A stretch of DNA of 64,000 bases, taken from Pseudomonas sp. CFBP 13711 (GTDB lineage: Bacteria; Pseudomonadota; Gammaproteobacteria; Pseudomonadales; Pseudomonadaceae). Made by a program: the position numbers and the translations under genes. The notes beneath the pieces were generated by a model. It made no database searches. It had not been told where the DNA came from and was given only the letters and a program-made list of their open reading frames with translations. The stretch is taken from the NCBI RefSeq assembly GCF_014842265.1, contig NZ_JACYVI010000010.1, forward strand, positions 186,001-250,000, in the 5' to 3' direction. Below, one piece after another: positions 25,060 through 33,266 of this stretch. How positions within the stretch are numbered: position 1 is the first letter of the stretch; each line of letters begins with the position of its first letter.

Positions 25060-25982
25060 TCGGCTGCTTCGGCAAGCTGCCATCGAGCGCGGACTTCGTC
25101 AGCCTGCACGGCGCGGCGGATGACGTCTGCGAGTTCGACGGCTGGCTGCAGGCGTCCCTGGCGGCGATTCATGCGGGTGACGACTGGCGGGCGCAATTCG
25201 ATCGCCTGCCGCTGTGCTTCTTCTCGTACCGCGCGCGCTCGGGCAACTGGTTGTTGGGCGGGCTGGTCAGTTCGATGGATTCCAGCCAGCGCCGTTACCC
25301 GCTGTTCATCTTCCAGTCCGTGAAGGCGGGGGATGGCGGGCCGCTGGTCAACCCGTTCACCCTGAGCGAATTGTTCTGCGCGCAGATCAAGCCGCTGCTT
25401 CACCTCGGTGCCCAGGGCGAGCGATCGGCAGTGCTGTTCGAGCGGATCAAGGCCCTGCGCCCGTTGCAGGGGCAGGATTTCGCCCTGTTCCGCCAGGTGC
25501 ACGAGAAATTCCTGCGCAACTTCAACCTGCGGGACATCGCCACGGCGCTGGGTCACTCTTGGCCGGAGTTCGTCACCAATGCCGTGCTGACCCGCTTGCA
25601 TGCGCTGCGCCGCCCGCTGAATCAGGCACAGGCGCCGGGCATCAGCCTGCCGCTGCCGGCAGAACGCGGCTTGAAGAACCCGACGGCGGATCTGTGGGTC
25701 GACTGGCTGACGCGGATGAAAACCGGCCGTGTGTCGCCCCAGGTCAGCGTGCTGGCCGATGACTTCATGCGGCCCAAGTTGCTGTGCTTCCCGTCGCGCA
25801 GCAACACCGGCCTGTACACGGCCCTGACCGACCCGGCCGAACGGCCGGAGCATTACGACGTGCTGGCGGATTTCGCGGCATTCGACGAACACCACCGCCC
25901 GCCTCAGTTTCCCGACACCGAACGCCCCCTTTATGACGTCATCGACCGTTTTGTCGACGCGCTGGATGTGAAGTCTGTATGA
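25056..25982 (+). CDS. tagF: T6SS regulator TagF
   Basis: TagF (308 residues) is a post-translational repressor of T6SS assembly, and in Pseudomonas aeruginosa it acts against the Fha/PpkA pathway. The opening GCFGKLPSSADFVSLHG is diagnostic for the TagF/DUF2094 N-terminal domain, and YRARSGNWLLGGLVSSMDS with RRYPL follows. Residues from about 160 on form the C-terminal half that in some strains is fused to a phosphatase. Here no phosphatase motifs are seen. Neither ppkA, pppA nor fha is in the window. The stop overlaps the next gene's ATG. Confidence 0.92.
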   Translation: MIGCFGKLPSSADFVSLHGAADDVCEFDGWLQASLAAIHAGDDWRAQFDRLPLCFFSYRARSGNWLLGGLVSSMDSSQRRYPLFIFQSVKAGDGGPLVNPFTLSELFCAQIKPLLHLGAQGERSAVLFERIKALRPLQGQDFALFRQVHEKFLRNFNLRDIATALGHSWPEFVTNAVLTRLHALRRPLNQAQAPGISLPLPAERGLKNPTADLWVDWLTRMKTGRVSPQVSVLADDFMRPKLLCFPSRSNTGLYTALTDPAERPEHYDVLADFAAFDEHHRPPQFPDTERPLYDVIDRFVDALDVKSV

Positions 25983-28474
25983 ACAAGCTCAAGTATTACC
26001 TGCTGCGTTACCAACCCTACATTTTGGGGGTGTGCTTCTTTCTGACGATCTTCATCGTCTGGGGGCTGGGCCGCGCGCTGGACTTCAGTTCCCTGGGCAG
26101 CCTGCTGACCGGCATCGGCGTGTTTTTGCTGCTTTCGATTGGCTACGTGCTGTATCTCTACCGGAGCACTTCGCGGCAGCACAACCTCGAAGGGCTGCTG
26201 CGCGACGACGCCGATCAGGCGGTGTTGAACGCCAGCCCCGCGGACCGCGAAGAGGTCAGCCTGCTGCGCGAACGCCTGCTGCAAAGCATCGATCGCCTGC
26301 GCAGCAACACCCCGCGCGGCACCCGTGCCAAAGACGCGCTGTACGCCCTGCCGTGGTATCTGGTGGTCGGTCAACCAGCCGCCGGCAAGAGCACCATGCT
26401 CTATCAATCCGGGCTGAATTTTCCCTACGCCGAGCGTGAAGGCGTGCGCGTCGCTGGCTTGGGCGGCACCCGCAATTGCGACTGGTTCTTCAGCTCCGAA
26501 GCGGTGCTGCTGGACACCGCCGGGCGCTACATGACCGATCAGGAAGAAGCGGGCAAATGGCGCGGTTTCCTTCAACTGCTGCGCCAGCACCGCCAGCGTC
26601 GCCCGCTCAACGGGCTGATCGTGACGGTGAGCATCCACGACATCCTGCAGGCCTCGCTGGAAGACCAGGAACGTCTGGCCAAGCGCCTGCGTGAGCGCAT
26701 TCAGGAAACCTACTCGCTGCTGGAAGTGCGCCTGCCGATTTATCTGGTCTTCACCAAGTGCGACCTGGTCCCCGGTTTCGCGCCGTTTTATCGCCAGCTC
26801 GACGAGGTGGGCCGTGGCGAAGTGATGGGCAAGACCTTCCCCCACAAGGACTATGAAAAAGCCGACTGGGCCCAGCGTTTCGGCGTGGCCATGGACGAGC
26901 TGGTCAACTACTGGAAGGAAGTGGCCAGCCAGCAATTGGTGATGCAGGACATCCAGATCACCCGTCGCGACTCGGCGGTCTACCGTTTCCCGCTGGAACT
27001 CGCGGCGCTGAAGCCCCGCCTTCAACTGTTCGTCGACGCCCTGCTGCGCGCCAATCCGTATCAGAACGCCGAGCTGTTGCGCGGCTTCTACTTCACCAGC
27101 GCACTGGATGCCGACGCGCCGGAACTGGGGGGCCACACCCGTCAGGTCAGCGAGCGATTCTCTCTGGAAGCCGAACATGCAACCGCTCACGGCCAGGCCC
27201 AGCCTCAGCCGCTGTTCATCAACAGCCTGTTCCGCAAAGTGATCATCCCCGACCAGCATCTGGTGGCGCTGTACACCAGCAACGTTCGCGAACGCCGTCG
27301 CAAGGCCGCGTGGGTCGGTGGTGCCAGCCTTATTGCCCTGCTGCTGTGCGGCGCGTGGGGCTGGTCGTTCTGGAACAACAAGACCGAGATCCAGACGCTG
27401 TCTTCCGAGCTGACCGCTGCGGCAGCCCAGGACAACGCGACGCCGGGGCAGTACACCGATTGGCAAACCCTTGACCACTTGCGTGTCCGGACCGCCGATT
27501 ACTACGTCCGCCACCATGATCAGGGCGTGCCGCTGCGCCTGCGTCTGGGCCTTTATCAGGGCTACAACGTCGAGCCGCTGGTGCGGGCGCGTTACTTCAA
27601 CCGGCTGGAAACGGTCATGCTCAAGCCGACTGCCGACAACCTCACCCGCTCGCTGTACCTGCTGACCACGATCAAGGTCTACCAGCGCAACGCCAAAGAC
27701 CTGATGCCGGTCACCGGCGTCGACAGCGTCGAGCCGCGCGCCCTGCCCAACGACAACCGCGCGCAGTCGATCGCCGACTTTGGCAAGGCCACCCTGGAGA
27801 CCTACGTTCAGCTCTCGCGGTCACAACGGGAAAAAGCCGATCCGGCGTTCCTCAAGGCGAATATTCCTGACTATTGGTACCCGGCCATCGCCAAACAGAC
27901 CGGCAAAACCATCGGCGCGACGGGCGCTGCGACCAACTCGGGCACGGACTACGAGCTTGCCAGTCGCCAGGTCAATTTCTACAGCGACCAGATCCACGAA
28001 CCGGACGTGCCGAGGATTCTCGACAACGCGTTCCTGACCTCCAGTTCGCGCAATTACATCAACAGCCTGCTCTCGCAGTCACTGCGCTCCATCGAGACCA
28101 TCACCCTGGAATCGGACACCCTGTTCGCCTTCGGCCGTGCCGATTTCCAGAGCCTGAAAACCGAGGGCCAGAGCCAGCTGAGCGCCATCGCCGGCAAGCT
28201 GCTGAGCACGCCGAACATCGGCAAGATCGTGATCGCCGGTCACGCCGACCAGCTCGGCGACCGTCAGGGCAACCTGCAGGTGTCCAGGCAGCGGGCCCAA
28301 ACCATCAAGACGTATCTGGTCGGCAAGGGCGTGCCCGCCGAGCTGGTGGAAGCCATTGGCGAAGGCAGCGAGAAGCCGCTGGTCAAGTGCGACATGCAGC
28401 AGCCGCGCGCGCAGTTGATCCAGTGCCTTGAGCCGAACCGGCGCGTAGAAATCGAGGTGCGTGCGCTCAACTGA
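25979..28474 (+). CDS. Second IcmF-type protein with C-terminal OmpA domain
   Basis: The 831-residue protein starts like TssM: membrane segments at about 12-34 and 41-60, Walker A GQPAAGKS at 131-138, LLDTAGRY, and a further membrane segment near 443-463. It lacks the long periplasmic region and TssJ-binding domain of a true TssM. From about residue 710 it becomes an OmpA-like peptidoglycan-binding module, with TLFAFGRADF, VIAGHADQLGD, NLQVSRQRA and a final PNRRVEIEV. It probably docks beside TssL/TssM and grips the cell wall. The ATG overlaps the tagF stop. Some T6SS loci have a similar extra protein, but its exact job here is inferred. Confidence 0.92.
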   Translation: MNKLKYYLLRYQPYILGVCFFLTIFIVWGLGRALDFSSLGSLLTGIGVFLLLSIGYVLYLYRSTSRQHNLEGLLRDDADQAVLNASPADREEVSLLRERLLQSIDRLRSNTPRGTRAKDALYALPWYLVVGQPAAGKSTMLYQSGLNFPYAEREGVRVAGLGGTRNCDWFFSSEAVLLDTAGRYMTDQEEAGKWRGFLQLLRQHRQRRPLNGLIVTVSIHDILQASLEDQERLAKRLRERIQETYSLLEVRLPIYLVFTKCDLVPGFAPFYRQLDEVGRGEVMGKTFPHKDYEKADWAQRFGVAMDELVNYWKEVASQQLVMQDIQITRRDSAVYRFPLELAALKPRLQLFVDALLRANPYQNAELLRGFYFTSALDADAPELGGHTRQVSERFSLEAEHATAHGQAQPQPLFINSLFRKVIIPDQHLVALYTSNVRERRRKAAWVGGASLIALLLCGAWGWSFWNNKTEIQTLSSELTAAAAQDNATPGQYTDWQTLDHLRVRTADYYVRHHDQGVPLRLRLGLYQGYNVEPLVRARYFNRLETVMLKPTADNLTRSLYLLTTIKVYQRNAKDLMPVTGVDSVEPRALPNDNRAQSIADFGKATLETYVQLSRSQREKADPAFLKANIPDYWYPAIAKQTGKTIGATGAATNSGTDYELASRQVNFYSDQIHEPDVPRILDNAFLTSSSRNYINSLLSQSLRSIETITLESDTLFAFGRADFQSLKTEGQSQLSAIAGKLLSTPNIGKIVIAGHADQLGDRQGNLQVSRQRAQTIKTYLVGKGVPAELVEAIGEGSEKPLVKCDMQQPRAQLIQCLEPNRRVEIEVRALN

Positions 28475-28586
28475 TTGGGCGCAGGCATCTGAAGAACCCG
28501 ACGCCAGGGCCCTGTTGCATGAAGGCCCGGGCAGCGGCAACCGATTCCTCTGACGCTTCAGAGGGGTCAAATCAAGGGGCGTGACC

Positions 28587-28601
28587 TGGCCGCTGGGCGG
28601 C
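28587..28601 (+). promoter_or_regulatory. Weak sigma-54-like box upstream of hcp
   Basis: TGGCCGCTGGGCGGC has GG and GC pairs at sigma-54 spacing but lacks the TT before GC. It lies 34 bases before the hcp ATG, and Pseudomonas hcp genes are often RpoN-dependent. The match is poor and could be chance in GC-rich DNA. Confidence 0.2.
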
Positions 28602-28634
28602 TAGCCTCAACCTGTAAGTAAGGAGAATCAAGAA

Positions 28635-29153
28635 ATGGCATTTGACGCATATATTCAGATCGACGGCATTCCAGGCGAAGTTCTGGATGACAAGCACAAG
28701 GACTGGATCGAAGTACTCGGCTACGAGTACGGCGCCACCCAAGCGACGTCGGCGACTGCCAGCTCTTCGGGCGGTGCGTCCTCCGAGCGTGTCGCACTGA
28801 GCGATTTCAGCATCCGCAAAGCAGTCGACAAAGCGTCTGCTAAGTTGTTCGAAGCGTGCTGCAAAGGCACTCACATCGCCAAGATCCAGCTGAACGTCAA
28901 CCGTGCGGGCGGCGACAAGCTGACCTACCTGACCATCAACCTGGAAGAGGTTGTGGTGTCGTCGGTCAAGGCCGTTGCCGGTGGCAGTCAGGATGGCGAA
29001 GACAAAGCCGTCAGCGACCTGCCGATCGAAGAAATCAGCTTCAACTTCGCTCGCATCAAGACCACGTACACCCAGCAGAGCCGTGCCGATGGCCAGGGTG
29101 GCGGTAACGTCACTGGCGGTTGGGACCGTACTGCGAACAAGGTTTTCGCTTGA
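28635..29153 (+). CDS. hcp: T6SS tube protein Hcp (TssD)
   Basis: Hcp (172 residues) stacks as hexamers to form the inner tube and can carry effectors. The start MAFDAYIQIDGIPGEVLD is typical, followed by DWIEVLGYEYG, a Ser/Ala/Gly-rich loop at about residues 37-52, LSDFSIRKAVDKASAKLFEACCKG, and a closing FNFARIKTTYT strand. AAGGAG is placed well before the ATG. A 160-base gap upstream and a strong terminator downstream suggest that hcp can be expressed as its own short, abundant transcript. Confidence 0.97.
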   Translation: MAFDAYIQIDGIPGEVLDDKHKDWIEVLGYEYGATQATSATASSSGGASSERVALSDFSIRKAVDKASAKLFEACCKGTHIAKIQLNVNRAGGDKLTYLTINLEEVVVSSVKAVAGGSQDGEDKAVSDLPIEEISFNFARIKTTYTQQSRADGQGGGNVTGGWDRTANKVFA

Positions 29154-29199
29154 TCGAGTAGTCACAGCGGTCCGTTGCCTGGCGCAGCGGGCCGTATTC

Positions 29200-29240
29200 A
29201 ACACCGCGTCGGCTGGATCGGCGCGGTGTTCTTTTTTCTT
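29200..29240 (+). terminator. Rho-independent terminator after hcp
   Basis: The 9-bp stem AACACCGCG/CGCGGTGTT (29200-29208 with 29222-29230) is perfect, the loop has 13 bases, and a CTTTTTTCTT run follows. It ends 15 bases before the tssA ATG, so tssA must be reached by readthrough. Confidence 0.88.
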
Positions 29241-29254
29241 ATCCCGAGTTGACC

Positions 29255-30355
29255 ATGTCTGAATTTCTCAACGACCTTTCACTGACCGAACTGACAGCGC
29301 CGATCAATGGAGGAAGCGGCGAAGACCTGAGCTTTTCCAAGCTGTTCGACAACGTCAAGGAAGCTCGTCGAGCGGACCCTGATTACCTGACCCAGGGTGA
29401 CTGGCAGACCGATCTGAAATCCTCGGATTGGGACTTGACGATCACCCTGGCTGCACAAGGCCTTGCTCAGCAGAGCAAGGATCTGATGCTGGTCGCCTGG
29501 CTCAGTGAAGCCCTGGCGCACAAATACCACTTTCTCGGCATCACCTTCGGCCTGACCCTGGCCGAGCGGATTCTTGAGCGCTTCTGGGATGACCTGTACC
29601 CGGCGCTGGACGAAGGCCTGGAAGAGCGCGCGGCACGCCTGGCCTGGCTGAAAACCACCCTGGCCGATGTGGTCGGCGGGCTGCCGATCACCCAGGGCGA
29701 TCAGTTCGGCCTGCTGCGCTACGACGAATCCCGGCACATCGAAAACCTGGCCCTGCAGAATCCGCAGGCGATGCGCGTCGCACTGGACGAAGGCAAGATC
29801 AACGCGGAAATCTTCCAGCGTTCGGTGGTGCTGACCGACACCGAGCACTTTCTGCGCAAGGCATCGGAAATCACCGACAGCCTGCAGGCCTGCCGGCAGT
29901 TGCAAGCCACGGCCGATCGCCTGTTCGGTGTTGAGGCGCCAAGCTTTGCCGGTTTGAGCGAGATCCTCTCCCGCGCCGCGCAATTGGCTGAAAAACTGCT
30001 CAAGGACCGTGGCGTGGAAATCAATCCCGCGCCTGCCCAGCCGACCGCCGAACCTGTCGCCGAACCGGCCGATCAACCTGCTGCGGGGCCTGCCATGACC
30101 ATCACCGTGAAAGACACCGCGTCGGCGCCACTGCGCACCACGCCGCTGACCCGCGACGAAGCCTTCACCATGCTCGCCGGCGTCGCCCAGTTCTTCAAAC
30201 AGACCGAGCCGCAGAGCCCGGTGCCGTACCTGATCGAACGCGCGATCAAATGGGGCAACATGCCGCTGGAAGGCTGGCTCAACGACGTGATCAAGGACAG
30301 CAACGTGGTCGACAGCATTCGTGATGTACTGGGGACGAAAGAGCCGAAGGGCTGA
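29255..30355 (+). CDS. tssA: T6SS cap/assembly protein TssA
   Basis: TssA (366 residues) caps the growing tail and helps prime baseplate and sheath assembly. It has an ImpA N-terminal domain at about 10-130, with ERFWDDLYPALDEG as the clearest motif. A helical middle domain follows, then a Pro/Ala/Glu linker at about 250-278, and a C-terminal domain with FFKQTEPQSPVPYLIERAIKW and MPLEGWLNDVI. The ATG at 29255 is preferred over TTG at 29249. It lies directly after the hcp terminator and has a poor ribosome binding site, so its level should be far below that of hcp. Confidence 0.94.
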   Translation: MSEFLNDLSLTELTAPINGGSGEDLSFSKLFDNVKEARRADPDYLTQGDWQTDLKSSDWDLTITLAAQGLAQQSKDLMLVAWLSEALAHKYHFLGITFGLTLAERILERFWDDLYPALDEGLEERAARLAWLKTTLADVVGGLPITQGDQFGLLRYDESRHIENLALQNPQAMRVALDEGKINAEIFQRSVVLTDTEHFLRKASEITDSLQACRQLQATADRLFGVEAPSFAGLSEILSRAAQLAEKLLKDRGVEINPAPAQPTAEPVAEPADQPAAGPAMTITVKDTASAPLRTTPLTRDEAFTMLAGVAQFFKQTEPQSPVPYLIERAIKWGNMPLEGWLNDVIKDSNVVDSIRDVLGTKEPKG

Positions 30356-30446
30356 CACGAAACCCTGACGGGCAACCGAACGCTCATCAAAAAAGACGCC
30401 GCCGCCGTTACAGGTGGATGAAGATCTGTGGGATCGACCAGCGCTG

Positions 30447-30827
30447 TCAGCCCATCAGTTCGGAAATCTCGATCAGGTTGAGATCGGGGTCACGCACGTA
30501 AACCGAACGAATCGGGCCTGTGGCACCGGTGCGCTGGACCGGCCCTTCCACGATAGGCCACGCCTGCGCCTGCAAGTGCGCGATCACCGCGTCGAGGCGC
30601 TGGCTGGCGATGAAGCACAGGTCCAGCGCGCCGGGCACCGGCAGGTGAGCCTTGGGTTCGAACTCGTGACCGCGCTCGTGAACATTGATCTTCTGGTTGC
30701 CAAAGCGAAACGCCAGGCGGCCGCTGCCGAAGGTTTCCAGCTGCATGCCCATGACGCGGACGTAGAAATCCTTGCAGGCCTCAACATCGATGGTGGTCAG
30801 GACCAGATGGTCGAGGTGATCAATCAT
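30447..30827 (-). CDS. VOC family (glyoxalase-like) protein
   Basis: The 126 residues form a vicinal oxygen chelate fold: HLDHLVLTTIDV at the start, FYVRVMGMQ, HLPVPGALDLCF in the centre, and a final YVRDPDLNLIEI metal-binding strand. Likely metal ligands are H5, H63 or nearby, and E121. Such proteins are metal-dependent lyases, isomerases or dioxygenases, and substrate cannot be told. It lies 53 bases after the MFS transporter gene on the same strand. A long imperfect hairpin (30849-30883) lies between them, so cotranscription may be reduced. Confidence 0.88.
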   Translation of the reverse strand: MIDHLDHLVLTTIDVEACKDFYVRVMGMQLETFGSGRLAFRFGNQKINVHERGHEFEPKAHLPVPGALDLCFIASQRLDAVIAHLQAQAWPIVEGPVQRTGATGPIRSVYVRDPDLNLIEISELMG

Positions 30828-30848
30828 TGCGTGCGCTCCGTGGGCTAA

Positions 30849-30883
30849 TGAGGTCGACCGTCAGGCAGTCCTGACGGACCTCA
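30849..30883 (-). terminator. Hairpin after the MFS gene, weak terminator candidate
   Basis: TGAGGTC...CCGTCAGG pairs with CCTGACGG...ACCTCA around a short loop, with a 3-base bulge. It overlaps the MFS stop codon. The T-run expected of a strong Rho-independent terminator is missing, so it may attenuate instead. Confidence 0.45.
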
Positions 30884-32218
30884 GTGTTCGTTCTTGTCCA
30901 GCGTTCTCAGCTTCTGCGGCAATGCCCACATTAACAGGCCAGCCGCGATCAGGCTGCTCACGCCGATGACGTAAAGCGCGGGCGTCGTGGTGCCGGTGAG
31001 GTCTTTGATCCCGCCGACCATCACCGGGCTGACGATGCCGCCAAACTGCCCCAGGGTGTTGATCAGCGCGATACCGCCCGCAGCGCCGGCACCTGCGCCC
31101 GCCAACAGCTTGGGCGGGAGGGTCCAGAATGCCGGAATGGCGGCGACGATCCCGCCACCGAGCATGGCCAGGGAGACGATCAGCAGGCTGGTGTGCTGGG
31201 CAAAAAATCCCGCGCTGAAGAAGCCGATGGCCCCAAGCACCATCAGCCCGCAGACGAATTTGCGGCGTTCGCCGCTGGCATCCGAGAGACGTCCGACAAC
31301 GATCATGCTGACGGCGCCGAAGATATACGGAATGGCCGTGAGCAGCCCGATGATCACAGGGCTTTCGACGCCGGCGCTGCGAATCAGCTGCGGCGCCCAG
31401 AAGTTAAGGCCGTAGGACGCCACCTGAATCAGGAAATAAATCAGCCCGAGCATCAGGAAGCCCGGCATTTTCAGCGCGGTCAGCAGCGAACCGCCCTGCT
31501 TGTTCGGCTCATGCTCGGCGATGCGGCTGGAGAGGTAGGTCTTCTCGTCGTCGGTCAGCCAGTGGGCATCCGCGACACGGTCCTTGAGCAGCTTCAGCAC
31601 AGCGAAACCGAGGGCAATGCAAGGCAGCCCACCGAGGAGGAACAGCCAGTGCCAGCCACGCAATTGCATCACGCCGTCCATATGACCGAGTACCAGCCCC
31701 GAGACCGGCGCGCCAAGCAACCCGGCGAAGGCCGACGCCAAGAATAGAATCGACGTAATGCGACCCCGGTAGGTCTGCGGGAACCAGAGCGTCAGGTAAA
31801 ACAGCACGCCCGGTGCGAAACCCGCTTCCATGGCGCCGATGATGAAACGCAGCACATAGAACTGCCATTCGGCGGTGACGAAGACCATCAGCGCCGTGGC
31901 AACGCCCCACGACATCATGATGCGGGCAATCCAGCGCCGGGCGCCCACCTTGTACAGCATGATGTTGCTCGGCACTTCGAACAGCACGTAGCCGATGACG
32001 AACAGGCTCGCCCCCAGCCCGTACGCGGTGTCGCTCAGGCTCAGATCCGTCTGCAGCTGAAACTTGGCGAAACTGATGTTGATGCGATCAAAAAACGCGA
32101 ACAGGTAGCAGACCATGATCAACGGCATCAAACGCCAGGCGACCTTGCGGATCAGTGCCTTTTCGGCGCTTACAACCTCGGCGAGGCTGCTGTTCGGGGT
32201 CAGAACAGAGACGGTCAT
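30881..32218 (-). CDS. MFS transporter, anion:cation symporter family
   Basis: The 445 residues show 12 hydrophobic segments. ACS-family (phthalate/tartrate permease-like) motifs include FDRINISFAKFQLQTDLSLSD near the start, a VLFEVPSNIMLYKVGARRWIARIMMSWG loop, and LRFIIGAMEAGFAPGVLFYLTLWFP. Members usually import organic acid anions with protons. GGAG lies before the ATG. It is the last transport step of the LysR, CoA-transferase and lyase unit upstream, and so probably brings in the acid those enzymes use. Substrate is inferred, not shown. Confidence 0.92.
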   Translation of the reverse strand: MTVSVLTPNSSLAEVVSAEKALIRKVAWRLMPLIMVCYLFAFFDRINISFAKFQLQTDLSLSDTAYGLGASLFVIGYVLFEVPSNIMLYKVGARRWIARIMMSWGVATALMVFVTAEWQFYVLRFIIGAMEAGFAPGVLFYLTLWFPQTYRGRITSILFLASAFAGLLGAPVSGLVLGHMDGVMQLRGWHWLFLLGGLPCIALGFAVLKLLKDRVADAHWLTDDEKTYLSSRIAEHEPNKQGGSLLTALKMPGFLMLGLIYFLIQVASYGLNFWAPQLIRSAGVESPVIIGLLTAIPYIFGAVSMIVVGRLSDASGERRKFVCGLMVLGAIGFFSAGFFAQHTSLLIVSLAMLGGGIVAAIPAFWTLPPKLLAGAGAGAAGGIALINTLGQFGGIVSPVMVGGIKDLTGTTTPALYVIGVSSLIAAGLLMWALPQKLRTLDKNEH

Positions 32219-32327
32219 TGCAATACTCCAGATGGACTCTCTGAGAGAGCCCTATTGTTTTTGTTGTCTGGACGCGCACGCAGCGAAGTGCGCGCGTTTG
32301 TGGGGGAAAACCGGGACGGGCGCCGCG

Positions 32328-33266
32328 TCAGCCGGGCAGATTTTCCGGCGCCGGGTGAAGATCACGGTTGCGCCCTGCCTTGGCCACCTGCCCCGGCATT
32401 TCATGGCCCAGCAGCTCCGGTAAGCGGCGGGACATCGTGAGCAGATGCGCCAGGTCAATGCCTGTCTCGATGCCCATCTCATCGCACATATTCACCAAGT
32501 CCTCGGTGCAGATATTGCCCGATGCACCCGGCGCAAACGGGCAGCCACCGAGACCGCCCAGCGAGGCATCAAAGCGCCGCGCCCCCGCTTCGTAAGCGGC
32601 GAGGACATTGCTAAGCCCCAGGCCGCGGGTGTTGTGAAAATGCAGCGTCAGCGCCGATGCCGGGACACGGGTCAGCACGCGCTGCACCAGCGCAAACACC
32701 TGACGGGGGTTGGCCATGCCGGTGGTGTCGGCCAGGGAAATGCCGTGCATGCCCAACGCCAGATAGGCATCAACGATCTGCAGTACACGGTCTTCATCGA
32801 TGCGGCCCTCGAACGGGCAACCGAACGTGGTGGCGATGGAGCCGTTCAGGCTCAGCCCAGTGCCCGAGGCCAGCGAGACCACCTCGGCGAAGCCCGCCAG
32901 GGACTGCTCGCAACCCATGCGCATGTTCGCGCGGTTGTGGGTCTGGCTGGCGGACATCACCAGATTCAGCTCATCGGCACCCGCCTCGATGGCCCGCTGG
33001 GCACCGCGCAGGTTGGGAATCAGGGCGACGTAGATCACACCGGGCTGGCGCCGGATGCCGCGAAACACCTCATCCCCGTCACGCAAGGCCGGAATGGCTT
33101 TGGGAGAAACAAAAGAACCGGCTTCGATTCGGCTGAAACCGGCGAGAGAAAGTTGGTCGATCAAGGCGATCTTGTCAGCGGTGTCCACCCAGGTCGGCTC
33201 GATCTGCAAGCCGTCGCGCGGCGACACTTCCTGCACGATCAGGCGCTGGGAAAAGTCGGTGATCAT
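32328..33266 (-). CDS. HMG-CoA lyase family enzyme
   Basis: The 312-residue protein is a TIM-barrel DRE-TIM metallolyase. It has VSPRDGLQIEP near residue 14 (catalytic Arg and Asp), THNRANMRMG, HFHNTRGLGLSN (metal histidines) and the flexible loop GGLGGCPFAPGASGN with the catalytic cysteine. It would cleave a 3-hydroxy-3-methyl acyl-CoA, such as HMG-CoA to acetoacetate and acetyl-CoA, or citramalyl-CoA to pyruvate and acetyl-CoA. Its ATG overlaps the stop of the CoA-transferase (ATGA), so the two enzymes are made together. The partner suggests a transferase-activated substrate instead of leucine breakdown. Confidence 0.9.
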   Translation of the reverse strand: MITDFSQRLIVQEVSPRDGLQIEPTWVDTADKIALIDQLSLAGFSRIEAGSFVSPKAIPALRDGDEVFRGIRRQPGVIYVALIPNLRGAQRAIEAGADELNLVMSASQTHNRANMRMGCEQSLAGFAEVVSLASGTGLSLNGSIATTFGCPFEGRIDEDRVLQIVDAYLALGMHGISLADTTGMANPRQVFALVQRVLTRVPASALTLHFHNTRGLGLSNVLAAYEAGARRFDASLGGLGGCPFAPGASGNICTEDLVNMCDEMGIETGIDLAHLLTMSRRLPELLGHEMPGQVAKAGRNRDLHPAPENLPG

